The notes beneath the pieces are model-generated. The model had not been told where the DNA came from, did not search any database, and saw only the letters and a program-made list of their open reading frames with translations. A stretch of DNA of 64,000 nt. It comes from JAOTZA01 sp965224065. GTDB taxonomy: Bacteria > Acidobacteriota > Thermoanaerobaculia > Multivoradales > JAHEKO01. The position numbers and the translations under genes were made by a program. Where the stretch lies: the NCBI GenBank assembly GCA_965224065.1, contig CBDCYF010000005.1, positions 558,001-622,000 of the forward strand, in the 5' to 3' direction. Shown here in pieces: positions 40,736 through 49,456 of the stretch (its first letter is position 1; every line of letters starts with the position of its first letter).

Positions 40736-41884
40736 CTACGCGGTTTCGGGCGCGCCTGCGATCGCCCCCAGAGCCCCTACGATCTCCCCTCGCGTCTCTG
40801 CATCTTGTGTCTCGATCAGCCCCTGGCGAAGAGCGCTCGTCGCCGCTTCTCCCCCGATCCGTCCGAGCGCCCAGGCGGCGTGAGAGCGTACCGTCGCGTC
40901 CTCGTCGCGAAGCGCCGTCCGCAGCGCCGGCACGTACTTGCCATCACCGCGGTTGCCCATCGCCACCGCGGCGTTGCGCTTGAGTCCCTCGAGCTTGGCG
41001 CGCTTCATGGCGCTGCCACGAAACAACTCGACATAGCGCTCCCGATCGAGAAGCAAGAGGCCGGAAAGGTCGAGCTCGGCCCGGTCGGCGGGCAGACGGA
41101 ACTCCTGCTCCGGCCACACGGCCGTCGGGTCACTCACCGGACAGACCTCCTGACAGACATCGCATCCGAACACCCAGTCCTCCAGCAGGCCACGGATTTC
41201 GGGCGGAATCGAGCCGCGGTGCTCGATCGTCCAATAACTAATGCATCGATTGCTATCCAGTCGATAGGGCTCGGGAAAGGCTCCGGTCGGACAGGCTTCC
41301 AGACAGCGAGTGCAGCTTCCGCAGAGGTCCGAAATGGGCGGATCCGGTTCGAGATCGAGGTCCAGAAACAGCTCGCCGAGAAGAAACCACGAGCCGGACT
41401 CCGGGTGCAGCAGGTTGGTGTTCTTGCCCGCGATGCCGATTCCGGCGCGTGCCGCCAGCTCCCGCTCGAGCACCGGGCCGGTGTCGACATACGCGCGCGT
41501 CGCGGTGCCCGGAAAGGCCTCCCGGATCCGATCCGCCAGCGCCGCCAAGCGCCGCTCCATCACCAGGTGATAGTCGGTACCGCGAGCGTAGCGCGCCACG
41601 CGTGGCCACAGGTCGTCTCCCGAGCGTTCCGGCTCGTCCTGCAAGGGATGGTAGTGGAGGGCGACACAGAGCGCCGTGCGGGCTCCCTCGAACAAGAGTC
41701 TCGGATCGAGCCGCACCTCGGGTCGTCTTTCGAGATACGCCATCCCCCCGTGCTCTCCCCTCTCGAGCCATCGGGTAAAGACCTCTCCGTGCTCGGACCG
41801 ACCAAGCCGCGCGACCCCCGCCCGGTCAAACCCCGCCTCGAGTGCCCAACCGCGCAGCAGCTCCGACCTCTCCACCCTGTCCAT
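40736..41884 (-). CDS. queG: Epoxyqueuosine reductase with C-terminal HEAT repeats
   Basis: 382 residues from the ATG at 41884 (the frame is open further upstream but without similarity). The cobalamin-binding part contains 'YHPLQD', 'YARGTDYHLVM' and 'YVDTGPVLERELAARAGIGIAGKNTNLL'. Two 4Fe-4S clusters are ligated by 'CGSCTRCLEACP' and 'CDVCQEVCP'. The C-terminal ~90 residues are PBS/HEAT repeats (RNAAVAMGN, RSHAAWALGRIGG). QueG reduces epoxyqueuosine in tRNA to queuosine, the last step of that modification. No other queuosine gene is in view. Confidence 0.95.
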   Translation of the reverse strand: MDRVERSELLRGWALEAGFDRAGVARLGRSEHGEVFTRWLERGEHGGMAYLERRPEVRLDPRLLFEGARTALCVALHYHPLQDEPERSGDDLWPRVARYARGTDYHLVMERRLAALADRIREAFPGTATRAYVDTGPVLERELAARAGIGIAGKNTNLLHPESGSWFLLGELFLDLDLEPDPPISDLCGSCTRCLEACPTGAFPEPYRLDSNRCISYWTIEHRGSIPPEIRGLLEDWVFGCDVCQEVCPVSDPTAVWPEQEFRLPADRAELDLSGLLLLDRERYVELFRGSAMKRAKLEGLKRNAAVAMGNRGDGKYVPALRTALRDEDATVRSHAAWALGRIGGEAATSALRQGLIETQDAETRGEIVGALGAIAGAPETA

Positions 41885-42150
41885 CAAACAAGATCTTATG
41901 CGCGCGCGCAAATCTGACCGAGCCGGAGTGGGCCGGCGGTCCGAGCCATAGGAAAACCTCCCGTGGCGATCCGGCTGAAGACTCCGCCAGGGACGTTTGA
42001 CCGAGCGCCGTGCACAGATTGCCGGAAGCCGATCCGATCCGGCGCGAGGGAAACCGAGGCGCGGGCTGGACCTCCTCAATTCACGTGGCCCGCGCCGTTC
42101 CCTGCGGAGACTCCACCCGGATCGCCACTCCTTCCCTCTTAGATATTCGT
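41885..42150. other. Divergent intergenic region
   Basis: About 300 bases separate queG from the plus-strand gene at 42188. The right end carries the promoter described at 42151-42178. In the remainder I see no gene, repeat or clear promoter for queG. Confidence 0.5.
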
Positions 42151-42178
42151 TTGCGCTCGGGACACCTGTCGCTATACT
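42151..42178 (+). promoter_or_regulatory. Sigma-70-type promoter placing the start site at the start codon
   Basis: TTGCGC (42151-42156) and TATACT (42173-42178) are separated by 16 bases. Transcription should start at about 42184-42186, only a few bases before the ATG at 42188. The mRNA would be leaderless or nearly so. Confidence 0.65.
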
Positions 42179-42187
42179 GAGCACGTC

Positions 42188-42448
42188 ATGAGCTCGACGC
42201 CCAGCTTTCTCTACTTCTTCCCCGAGCAGGAGATCACCGCCGAGGAGCTGCAAGCCATCCTCGCCGGTGACGATCGCGACAAGAGAACCTGGGCGGTGTC
42301 GAACCTTCTGCGCTACGCTCAGTGGGAAGACATCTGGCAGTTCGTCACCCGCGACGAGGTACGCGAGCTGTTTGCCGAGCTCGACCTGTCCGAGAATCTG
42401 CGGCAGGCCTGGGCACGCAGCCTGGGAATCGAAGCTCCGGTCTCCTGA
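42188..42448 (+). CDS. Small conserved-looking hypothetical protein
   Basis: 86 residues, acidic and helical: 'FLYFFPEQEITAEELQAILAG' then 'WAVSNLLRYAQWEDIWQFVTRDEV' and 'LFAELDLSENLRQAWARSLG'. There is no signal peptide or cysteine. The layout resembles small helical proteins found beside or acting as toxin-antitoxin partners, but I recognise no family and no toxin gene adjoins it. A near-consensus promoter lies directly upstream, so it is likely expressed from a leaderless or very short-leader mRNA. It converges on the glutaminyl cyclase gene, 7 bases away. Confidence 0.8.
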   Translation: MSSTPSFLYFFPEQEITAEELQAILAGDDRDKRTWAVSNLLRYAQWEDIWQFVTRDEVRELFAELDLSENLRQAWARSLGIEAPVS

Positions 42449-42455
42449 CCGCGAA

Positions 42456-43328
42456 TCACTGGGCCACGAAGACCACTTCGAAGAGCTTGGGCCAGTACTT
42501 ACCGGTCAAGAGAAAGCTGCGGTTCGGCGGATAGTAGGCGATTCCGTTCAGCACGTTGGCCTCGGCCCCTTCCTCCTCGGATAGCAGGCCTGTGGCGTCG
42601 ATCACAGCGTCGATCCGGCCGTTCGCGGGATCGATTCGCAGGATCGCCTCCGAGCTCAGTACGTTGGCGTAGACCCAGCCCTCGGCGCACTCGAGCTCGT
42701 TGAGACCCGAGATCGATTGCCCTCCCAAGTGAACCGACACGGTGTGCCGGACCTCAAAGGTGTCCGGATCGTGAAAAAAGAGCGTGGAGCTGCCGTCGCT
42801 GCGCACCAGCGAGCGGCCGTCGAAACAGAGCCCCCAACCCGGCCCCGCGTAGCCAAAAGGCTCGAGCGGCGTGAACTCGTCGAGCTCGTAGCGCAGGCCG
42901 ACACCCGAGCGCCAGGTCAGTTGGTAGAGCCTTCGACCGACCCGGGCGAGGCCTTCTGCAAAGTACTGGTCTTCGACCGGTACCCGGAGATCCACCGAAC
43001 CGTCCTCGAGACGAACCCGTCGCAGGGTGGACTCGCCGTGCAGCCCGGTGCTCTCGTACAACCACCCCTCGTGCCAGAGCAGTCCCTGGGTCCACGCCGT
43101 GGGGTCGTGGGGAAAGACCTTCACGACGCGGGCCACCAGACGCTGGGCCGATCGGTTGCTGGCCGGCTCGGCCGCGGTCCCCTGTGAACGACTCGCGCTC
43201 TGTTCCTCGTCTCCTGGGTCCCGGTCCGGGGCGAGCCAGACGGCGAGGGCGGCTACTGCGGCCAGCAGGAGCAGGCCGGCCGTCAGCGCCGTCTTGCGGG
43301 AGCCCTCAGCCCTGCGCTGTCGAGCCAT
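42456..43328 (-). CDS. Glutaminyl-peptide cyclotransferase (plant/bacterial type)
   Basis: 290 residues from the ATG at 43328. A basic N-terminus and one hydrophobic helix (LTAGLLLLAAVAALAVWLA) anchor or export it. The catalytic part is the beta-propeller glutamine cyclotransferase family: 'FPHDPTAWTQGLLWHEGWLYESTGL', 'YFAEGLARVGRRLYQLTW', 'GPGWGLCFDGRSLVRSDGS', 'GLNELECAEGWVYANV' and 'AEANVLNGIAYYP'. The enzyme cyclises N-terminal glutamine to pyroglutamate, protecting or maturing exported peptides. Its start overlaps the end of the peptide transporter gene by 23 bases, so it is the last gene of that operon. Confidence 0.92.
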   Translation of the reverse strand: MARQRRAEGSRKTALTAGLLLLAAVAALAVWLAPDRDPGDEEQSASRSQGTAAEPASNRSAQRLVARVVKVFPHDPTAWTQGLLWHEGWLYESTGLHGESTLRRVRLEDGSVDLRVPVEDQYFAEGLARVGRRLYQLTWRSGVGLRYELDEFTPLEPFGYAGPGWGLCFDGRSLVRSDGSSTLFFHDPDTFEVRHTVSVHLGGQSISGLNELECAEGWVYANVLSSEAILRIDPANGRIDAVIDATGLLSEEEGAEANVLNGIAYYPPNRSFLLTGKYWPKLFEVVFVAQ

Positions 43329-45300
43329 TGCGTCCACCGGTGGCCAGACGCCAGAAAAGAAACGCCAGCAGGGCGACAAAAGCTGTCGTCAGCCACGGTG
43401 CCGCGGCGCCGGCCCACGCCGTCCCAAAGCCCTTCGGAGCCACGCCGGTGGCGCCCGCCACGATGGCGATCAGGACTCCCATCAGGCCTTCGCCGCCGAC
43501 GAGCCCGGAGCCAAACAGCACGCCGTGCTCTCGCCGCGATGCCGCCTCGTCCTCGTTGGCGGCCCGCCGCTCGGCAACCAGACGCAGCAGACCGCCAAAA
43601 AAGACCGGGACCATGGTCGTAACCGGCAGGTAGACCCCAACGGCAAACGGCAGGCTCGGAATCCGCAGCATTTCGGCCACCAGGGCAATGCCGACACCGA
43701 TCGCCACCAACGCCCAAGGGAGCGAGTTCTGCAGCACCCCTTCGATCACCACCTTCATCAGCGTCGCCTGGGGAGCGGGCAGTTCCTGGGTGCCGAATCC
43801 GAACGCCTTGTCCAGGGTCAGGACTGCGAGACAGACAAAGACCGCCGAGGTCAGGACGCCGATGAGCTCGCCGGTTTGCTGCCGGCGAGGCGTTGCGCCG
43901 AGCAAGAATCCGGTCTTGAGATCCTGCGAAGTGTCGCCCGCGATCGACGCCGCGATCGCCACCACACAGCCCACGGTGATGGCGCCGGCCTTGCCCGCGT
44001 CCCCGGTCCAGCCAAAGGCGAGAAAGATCACCGACGTGGCGATCAACGTCGCGATCGTCATGCCGCTCGTCGGGTTGGAGGTCACGCCGACCAGGCCGAC
44101 GATTCGCGACGAGACCGTGACAAAGAAAAAGGCCGCCACGGTGACCAGGACCGCCGCGACCAAGCGGGGCACAAAACCGGGCAGCTGGCTGAAGATCGCC
44201 GGCACCACTGCCATCAGTGCGATCAGCACCATCAGGCCGGCGCCGATGGTGCCCAGGGGCAGGTCGCGGTCGGTGCGCGGTGTCGAGTCGGCGCCAGCGC
44301 TCGAGCCGGTTCCCAGACGGTCCCCGATCTGCCGGGTGCCAATACGAAAACTCTCGATCATCGTCGGAATCGAGCGGATCAGGGTGATCAGACCGCCCGC
44401 GGCCACCGCCCCGGCGCCGATGTAGCGCACATAGCGAGTCCAGATGAGCCGGGGAGGCATGTCTCGGATAAGCAGCTCGGTCTCGGGATAGAACGGCGCC
44501 GCCAAACCCTCCCCCCACCACGCGATCGCCGGGATGATGACCAGCGAGGACAGGAGTCCGCCGCCCACCATGACCGCGGCGATCTTGGGCCCGAGGATGT
44601 ACCCGACGCCGAACAAAGCCGCGGAGGCCTCGAACCCGACCTCGCCCTTCTTCAAGAAAGGCACTTTCACCAGCACCTTCTCGGGCAGGGCGTGCAGCCA
44701 GGCAAACAACAGCTTGGCGAGTGCCCCGACGCCCAAACCATAAAAGACATTGCGTGCCTTGCTCCCCCCCACCTCGCTCGCCACCAGCACTTCGGCACAC
44801 GCGGTGCCCTCGGGATACGGCAGCTTGCCGTGCTCGCCCCGGATCAGGAACCGTCGCAGCGGCACCATAAAGAGCACACCCATCAAGCCGCCACAAAGCG
44901 CCAACAAGGTCATCTGCAGGATGTCCGGGTCGAGTCCCCAGAGAAACAGGGCCGGGAGCGTGAAGATGATCCCGCTCGCCAGCGAGCTCGAGGCCGAGCC
45001 CACGGTCTGGGCCAGGTTGGCTTCGAGCAGCGAGCTGCCGACCCCCACGCCCTTGAGCAATCGGAAGGAAGCGACGGTCATCACGGCGACCGGAATGGAG
45101 GTCGAGATCGTCAATCCCACCCGCAAGCCGAGATAGGCGTTGGCGGCGCCAAACGCGATGCCGAACAAGATGCCGGCGATGACGGCCTTGGCGGTGAACT
45201 CGACCGGGCTCTCGGTGGGAGGGAAATACGGCTGGTAAGTCTCGCCCTCGGGCACCTCTTCGTAGGCCTGCCGGCTCAGGCCTTGGCGCTTTTCGCTCAG
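43306..45300 (-). CDS. OPT-family oligopeptide transporter
   Basis: About 664 residues if translation begins at the CTG at 45300, which overlaps the kinase stop (CTGA) and has GAGAGGAG 9 bases upstream. The first GTG is at 45255 and would remove 'LSEKRQGLSRQAYEEV', which looks like the usual family N-terminus. The rest is the OPT fold, with about 15 hydrophobic helices and motifs such as 'AFGAANAYLGLRVGLTISTSIPVAV', 'PYPEGTACAEVLVASE' and 'AGDTSQDLKTGFLLGATPRRQQ'. Members carry oligopeptides or metal chelates into the cell with protons. It precedes the glutaminyl cyclase gene. Confidence 0.93.
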   Translation of the reverse strand: MSEKRQGLSRQAYEEVPEGETYQPYFPPTESPVEFTAKAVIAGILFGIAFGAANAYLGLRVGLTISTSIPVAVMTVASFRLLKGVGVGSSLLEANLAQTVGSASSSLASGIIFTLPALFLWGLDPDILQMTLLALCGGLMGVLFMVPLRRFLIRGEHGKLPYPEGTACAEVLVASEVGGSKARNVFYGLGVGALAKLLFAWLHALPEKVLVKVPFLKKGEVGFEASAALFGVGYILGPKIAAVMVGGGLLSSLVIIPAIAWWGEGLAAPFYPETELLIRDMPPRLIWTRYVRYIGAGAVAAGGLITLIRSIPTMIESFRIGTRQIGDRLGTGSSAGADSTPRTDRDLPLGTIGAGLMVLIALMAVVPAIFSQLPGFVPRLVAAVLVTVAAFFFVTVSSRIVGLVGVTSNPTSGMTIATLIATSVIFLAFGWTGDAGKAGAITVGCVVAIAASIAGDTSQDLKTGFLLGATPRRQQTGELIGVLTSAVFVCLAVLTLDKAFGFGTQELPAPQATLMKVVIEGVLQNSLPWALVAIGVGIALVAEMLRIPSLPFAVGVYLPVTTMVPVFFGGLLRLVAERRAANEDEAASRREHGVLFGSGLVGGEGLMGVLIAIVAGATGVAPKGFGTAWAGAAAPWLTTAFVALLAFLFWRLATGGRNGSTAQG

Positions 45301-48300
45301 GGCGCCGTCTCCTCTCCCGATCTCATTGGCGCCGATGGTATCGCAGCGCCATCGCCGCGGGGCAGCGAGACGGTCACCTCCAGGCCCCCGGTCGGTCGGT
45401 TGCGTGCGTAGACCGAGCCTCCGTGTTCCTCGACGATCCTGCGGGCGATCGGAAGTCCCAGCCCCGTGCCGCTGTCGTCGGTCGAGAAGTAGGGCTCGAA
45501 GATGCGCCCGATCTGCGCTGGATCGACTCCCGGCCCGGTGTCGGAAACGCGGATTTCGACCCGCGAATCCCTGCGTTCGACCACCACTTCGACGTCACCG
45601 CCGCCGGCGACGGCGCGCACCGCGTTCTCCAAGAGGTTGCGCACCGCTCGCCCCAGAAGCTTCTCGTCGAACCGCACCGAGGCGGCGTCCGCCGGCGCCT
45701 GATAGTCGATCCGCACCCCGGCCGGCGCAGGCGATCGATACGCCCCGACGATCCGCGCCACCGCCGGGCCGAGGTCTCCTTCCCGGAGCTCGGCCCGAGG
45801 GATGCGGCTGTAGGTCGAGAACTCCGAGGAGATGGACTGCAGCTCGTCGACCTGCCGCAGAATGTTCTCGGTGCAGCGCTCGAAGACACCATCGAGCTCT
45901 TCCCTCCGGCTGTTGTAGACCTCTCGCAGATGCTCGGCCGAGAGCCGGATCGGCGTCAGCGGGTTCTTGATCTCATGGGCGATCATGCGGGCCATCTCCG
46001 CCCATGCCTCGAGCCTCTGACCGCGGAGCACTTCGGTGACGTCCTCCAGGACTAGGATGGCCGCCGGCTCCTCCGGGCTGCGAAGCGGAACCCAGATGAC
46101 CGTCCATTCGCGCTCGTCGGGCTCGCCCGCTCCCGCACCATCGCCAGCCGAGGCCACCCGCAGCGTCTTCTGTGCGGTTTTTCCCTTTAGCTCGGACAGG
46201 AAATCCACCAGGGCGGTAAATCTCTCTCGGCCCGCGAGCTGCTCGACCAGCGACGCGCCGACCTCGACTCCGAGAAGCTCCCGCGCGTTGCGGTTGAGCA
46301 GCAAGACCCGGCCCTCGCGGTCGAGCGAGACCACCCCCGACGTGATGCTGTCGATCACCGTGTCGACGACGTGTTTCTCGTGCAGCAACCGCTGACGTCC
46401 CGACGCGATCCGGCCCGCCATCTCGTCGATCGCGCCGGCCAGTGTTCCCAGCTCGGTCTCGGCGGGCACGAACTCGAGCGATGTCGCCCCCGCGGCAATG
46501 CGCTCGGTTCCCTCCACGATCTTCATCAGCGGCTCGGTAAATCGACGAGCGAGACGCGTTCCCAACGCCACCAGAAGAAAGCCCAGCGCGCTGGTAGAGA
46601 GCACGATCCGTCTGCGGATGGCCGACAACTGCTCCTGCCGCTCGACCTCCTGGGCGAGCAGCGGGGTCGACAGATAGAGCGTCGAGCGGGCACCCTGTGC
46701 GCCCGGCACGCGGACCGGCGCGTAGAACTCCTGGTAAACCGCCCCGCCGGCACGGCCGGTCCGTATCGCCAGATCGCCGCCGTCGAGCGCCAGGCGGGAA
46801 AACACCTCGCCCGGCACGCGCGTGGGTAGAAGACCGGCGGCAAAGAGCTCCGGCTTGCTCGACGCATACACCTGGCTGTCCCAGTAGAGGTTGACCTCTC
46901 GGTGCAGGACGCGTGACAGCCACAACAGCAGCTCGTCGTCGAGCGCGGTGTCGACGCCAAACCCTGGCTCGAGAGTCAACACATACTCCCCGAGGATGCG
47001 CTGCGCCGACTCGAGCGCCGCCTGTCCCGCTTCCCGGTCCTCACGCTCCAACCGGTCGCCGATCCCGCGCAGTAGCAACACGTTGGCCACCACCAGCGGA
47101 GCGATGAGAATGACGCTGTACAAGATCAGGAGCCGGGTGGAATACGAGCGCCAGGACCGCGCCAGACGGCGCCGCCATCGCTGGCGGCCGATGTTGACGA
47201 CAAACAGCATCGCGACCGTGGCGGCGACCACCAACAGCGGGCTCATGACGTGGGTCGCTACCCGCTCGAGACCGGCGATCGGCTCGGGGATCGGCAGATA
47301 GAGGACCCGGATGCCGCCGTTGTCGCGTTTCTCGAACGCATGCGCGCGTCCCGCAAACTCGGCGGAGACGTCGACCACGGAGGGCAACGCCCGCTCCGCA
47401 TCGAGGTCACCCAGCCCTTTCCACGGGGCCAGACGAACCGTCCCGTCGGGCTCAAAGAGGGCGAACCGCGCGCCGCCCGGCAAGGTCTTGCCGTCGAGCT
47501 CAGCACCCGGCCCCCCCTGCAGCAACCCCTCTGTGACCCGGTCGATCGAGCGGGGAGCCCAGCGAAAACCCGGCCGCAGAAGCGACCAGTAGCGAACTCG
47601 TCCGGCCATCGCGCTGCCGGCGCGAAGATCGGATTCGCCGCCCACCAGGGCTTCTTCCCAACCGGGAAGTGCCAGCTCGTCCCACACCGGCGGCCCGTCG
47701 TCCAGCCCGCCGCTCTCGGTCAGCGGCAGGCCAAAGGAGAACGTCGAGCTGGGGCCGTCGACGGGGTCCACAAAAACCGCCGACAGGGCCCCGCCTCGGG
47801 CCAACGGCGATTCGCGCCAGAGGGCAAAAGCCAAATCCCGCGCTTGATCGCCCGTCGTCGACGTCGGCGACCAGCCACCCAGATCGAATCCCTCGAAGTG
47901 TTGCCGGGCCGCCCACTCGATCTCGGCCAGCTCGTCGAGATCGGGCGGCGCCAACTCGGCGAGGACACGCTCCCCCAGATCGCGCTCCAGAACTTGGTGA
48001 TATGCGATCTCCCAAGAGAGCGCAGCAAGGACCGCGGCGATCACGCAGACCAGCGCCTTGCCGGTCCATTTGTCGAGTGGTGTGCCGCGTCGCAGCCAGC
48101 CGATCCCCGAAACCGTCGCAATCACCAGAGCGATCTGCCCCAGAAAGCTCCAGGCGTGAAACGCGGCGCCGAGCCCACCGGCGGCCAAGGCAAGCCAAGC
48201 CCAGCGCTGGCGGACCCGGTGCGCGCCCGTCCCACGCGGTACCCACAGCAAGAGCGCCAGGGCGGCGAGAAAAAATCCCAGCCGGAGCGCCAGCCGTGCC

Positions 48301-49418
48301 GGCGAGTCGATCAGCTCGGAACCCAGGTCGACCGGATGGGTCCAGCGCTGCAACAGATAAGCGCCCGCCACCAGCACCGCGGCGATCGCCAACCCGGCGA
48401 TGGTCTCGACAACCGGGCTCGACCCCCACCGTCCCTTCCCTCCGCTTTGCATCGGCGACAGCAGAACGGCAATCAGCGAGAGGCCCAACAAAACGATCAC
48501 ACCCCGGGCGGCGCCGGCGGCGGCCGCCAGTAGGACCGCACCGAGCACGAGTGGGCCCAGGATTCGCAGAGTGCGCGCATATCGTTCACCGGTTCGCACA
48601 AGTCCCAGGGCCAGAAGCGCCAAGCCCAAAAAGACCATCGCCACGGTTCGGTAGCGACTCACGGGCGGGTTCGGCGGGAGATCGGGGCGAACCACCAAGC
48701 GGCCCCCGGATAGCTCCTGCTCCAACCAGCCCGGGGAGGTGTCGCCCCTCCCCTCCTCGAGCAGGCTCCAGCCCCAGACTCCCCGACCGCGAGATTCTCC
48801 CGGCAGGCTGTCCTTGGATAGGCTCCTGCCGACGACCAAGTGCCAGTCTCCGTTGGGCGATGGGATCGCCTGGGTCGACAGCAGGGACACGGCTGTGAAG
48901 CTGGAGCGAAACGAACGGCCTTCCGGGAGCTCGTCTGCGCGTCGGAGATCGTGCAGCAGACCGGAGCCAGCCCAGGCGAACGCGGAGCCGCCCGGCTCGA
49001 ACAACAACCAGGTCATGGGCTCCCGCGGAACCGTCTGCGTCCTCTTTTCCAACCGGCGAAACGCCTCACGTCTCGAACGCGCCGGAGTCGCCGAGACGTC
49101 CAGCACGCCGCCGTCGAGCAGATCCGCTACGACCGCTTGCGCCTCACGGTCTTGCCGCGACCACAGGAGCTCGAGTTGCTCCGCGGCGGTGCCGGTCCTC
49201 TGCTCCAGGCCCGGCGCCCGGTCGGCGGTGTCCAGAGCGAGAGCCACCGCCGCCACGGCAAGCATGGGAGCGACCCACGCCAGCTCCCGGGTCGGCGGGC
49301 GGGTGAGACCCCAGGCCACGGCAAGGACCAGTACCAGAATCGCTCCCGCCCACGACGGCACCAGCGGCGCGAAGGCCACCGCCAAGACGATCCCGGTCTC
49401 ATAGGCAAGGGGCCTCAT
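45297..49418 (-). CDS. Giant NtrY-like sensor histidine kinase
   Basis: 1373 residues from the ATG at 49418. The C-terminal ~480 residues match NtrY: a membrane helix, HAMP segment, PAS domain (DTVIDSITSGVVSLDREGRVLLLN), phosphoacceptor 'MIAHEIKNPLTPIRLSAEHLR', N box 'NLLENAVRAV' and G box 'DTGPGVDPAQIGRIFEPYFS' with 'GTGLGLPIA'. NtrY kinases are about 700 residues; this one adds an N-terminal half with about ten more membrane helices and two large extracytoplasmic segments. The input is therefore likely periplasmic and unusual. No response regulator gene adjoins. It lies 38 bases after hutU and overlaps the transporter gene. Confidence 0.9.
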   Translation of the reverse strand: MRPLAYETGIVLAVAFAPLVPSWAGAILVLVLAVAWGLTRPPTRELAWVAPMLAVAAVALALDTADRAPGLEQRTGTAAEQLELLWSRQDREAQAVVADLLDGGVLDVSATPARSRREAFRRLEKRTQTVPREPMTWLLFEPGGSAFAWAGSGLLHDLRRADELPEGRSFRSSFTAVSLLSTQAIPSPNGDWHLVVGRSLSKDSLPGESRGRGVWGWSLLEEGRGDTSPGWLEQELSGGRLVVRPDLPPNPPVSRYRTVAMVFLGLALLALGLVRTGERYARTLRILGPLVLGAVLLAAAAGAARGVIVLLGLSLIAVLLSPMQSGGKGRWGSSPVVETIAGLAIAAVLVAGAYLLQRWTHPVDLGSELIDSPARLALRLGFFLAALALLLWVPRGTGAHRVRQRWAWLALAAGGLGAAFHAWSFLGQIALVIATVSGIGWLRRGTPLDKWTGKALVCVIAAVLAALSWEIAYHQVLERDLGERVLAELAPPDLDELAEIEWAARQHFEGFDLGGWSPTSTTGDQARDLAFALWRESPLARGGALSAVFVDPVDGPSSTFSFGLPLTESGGLDDGPPVWDELALPGWEEALVGGESDLRAGSAMAGRVRYWSLLRPGFRWAPRSIDRVTEGLLQGGPGAELDGKTLPGGARFALFEPDGTVRLAPWKGLGDLDAERALPSVVDVSAEFAGRAHAFEKRDNGGIRVLYLPIPEPIAGLERVATHVMSPLLVVAATVAMLFVVNIGRQRWRRRLARSWRSYSTRLLILYSVILIAPLVVANVLLLRGIGDRLEREDREAGQAALESAQRILGEYVLTLEPGFGVDTALDDELLLWLSRVLHREVNLYWDSQVYASSKPELFAAGLLPTRVPGEVFSRLALDGGDLAIRTGRAGGAVYQEFYAPVRVPGAQGARSTLYLSTPLLAQEVERQEQLSAIRRRIVLSTSALGFLLVALGTRLARRFTEPLMKIVEGTERIAAGATSLEFVPAETELGTLAGAIDEMAGRIASGRQRLLHEKHVVDTVIDSITSGVVSLDREGRVLLLNRNARELLGVEVGASLVEQLAGRERFTALVDFLSELKGKTAQKTLRVASAGDGAGAGEPDEREWTVIWVPLRSPEEPAAILVLEDVTEVLRGQRLEAWAEMARMIAHEIKNPLTPIRLSAEHLREVYNSRREELDGVFERCTENILRQVDELQSISSEFSTYSRIPRAELREGDLGPAVARIVGAYRSPAPAGVRIDYQAPADAASVRFDEKLLGRAVRNLLENAVRAVAGGGDVEVVVERRDSRVEIRVSDTGPGVDPAQIGRIFEPYFSTDDSGTGLGLPIARRIVEEHGGSVYARNRPTGGLEVTVSLPRGDGAAIPSAPMRSGEETAP

Positions 49419-49456
49419 GAATTTTGCTCCGGCAGCGGCCAGTTGGCGGCCAGCCA

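Noticed and set aside
43027..45411. 794-codon open frame on the plus strand opposite the OPT transporter
   Set aside because: The protein is full of His, Gln, Arg and Asp runs and lies over a clear membrane-transporter gene; a GC-bias shadow.
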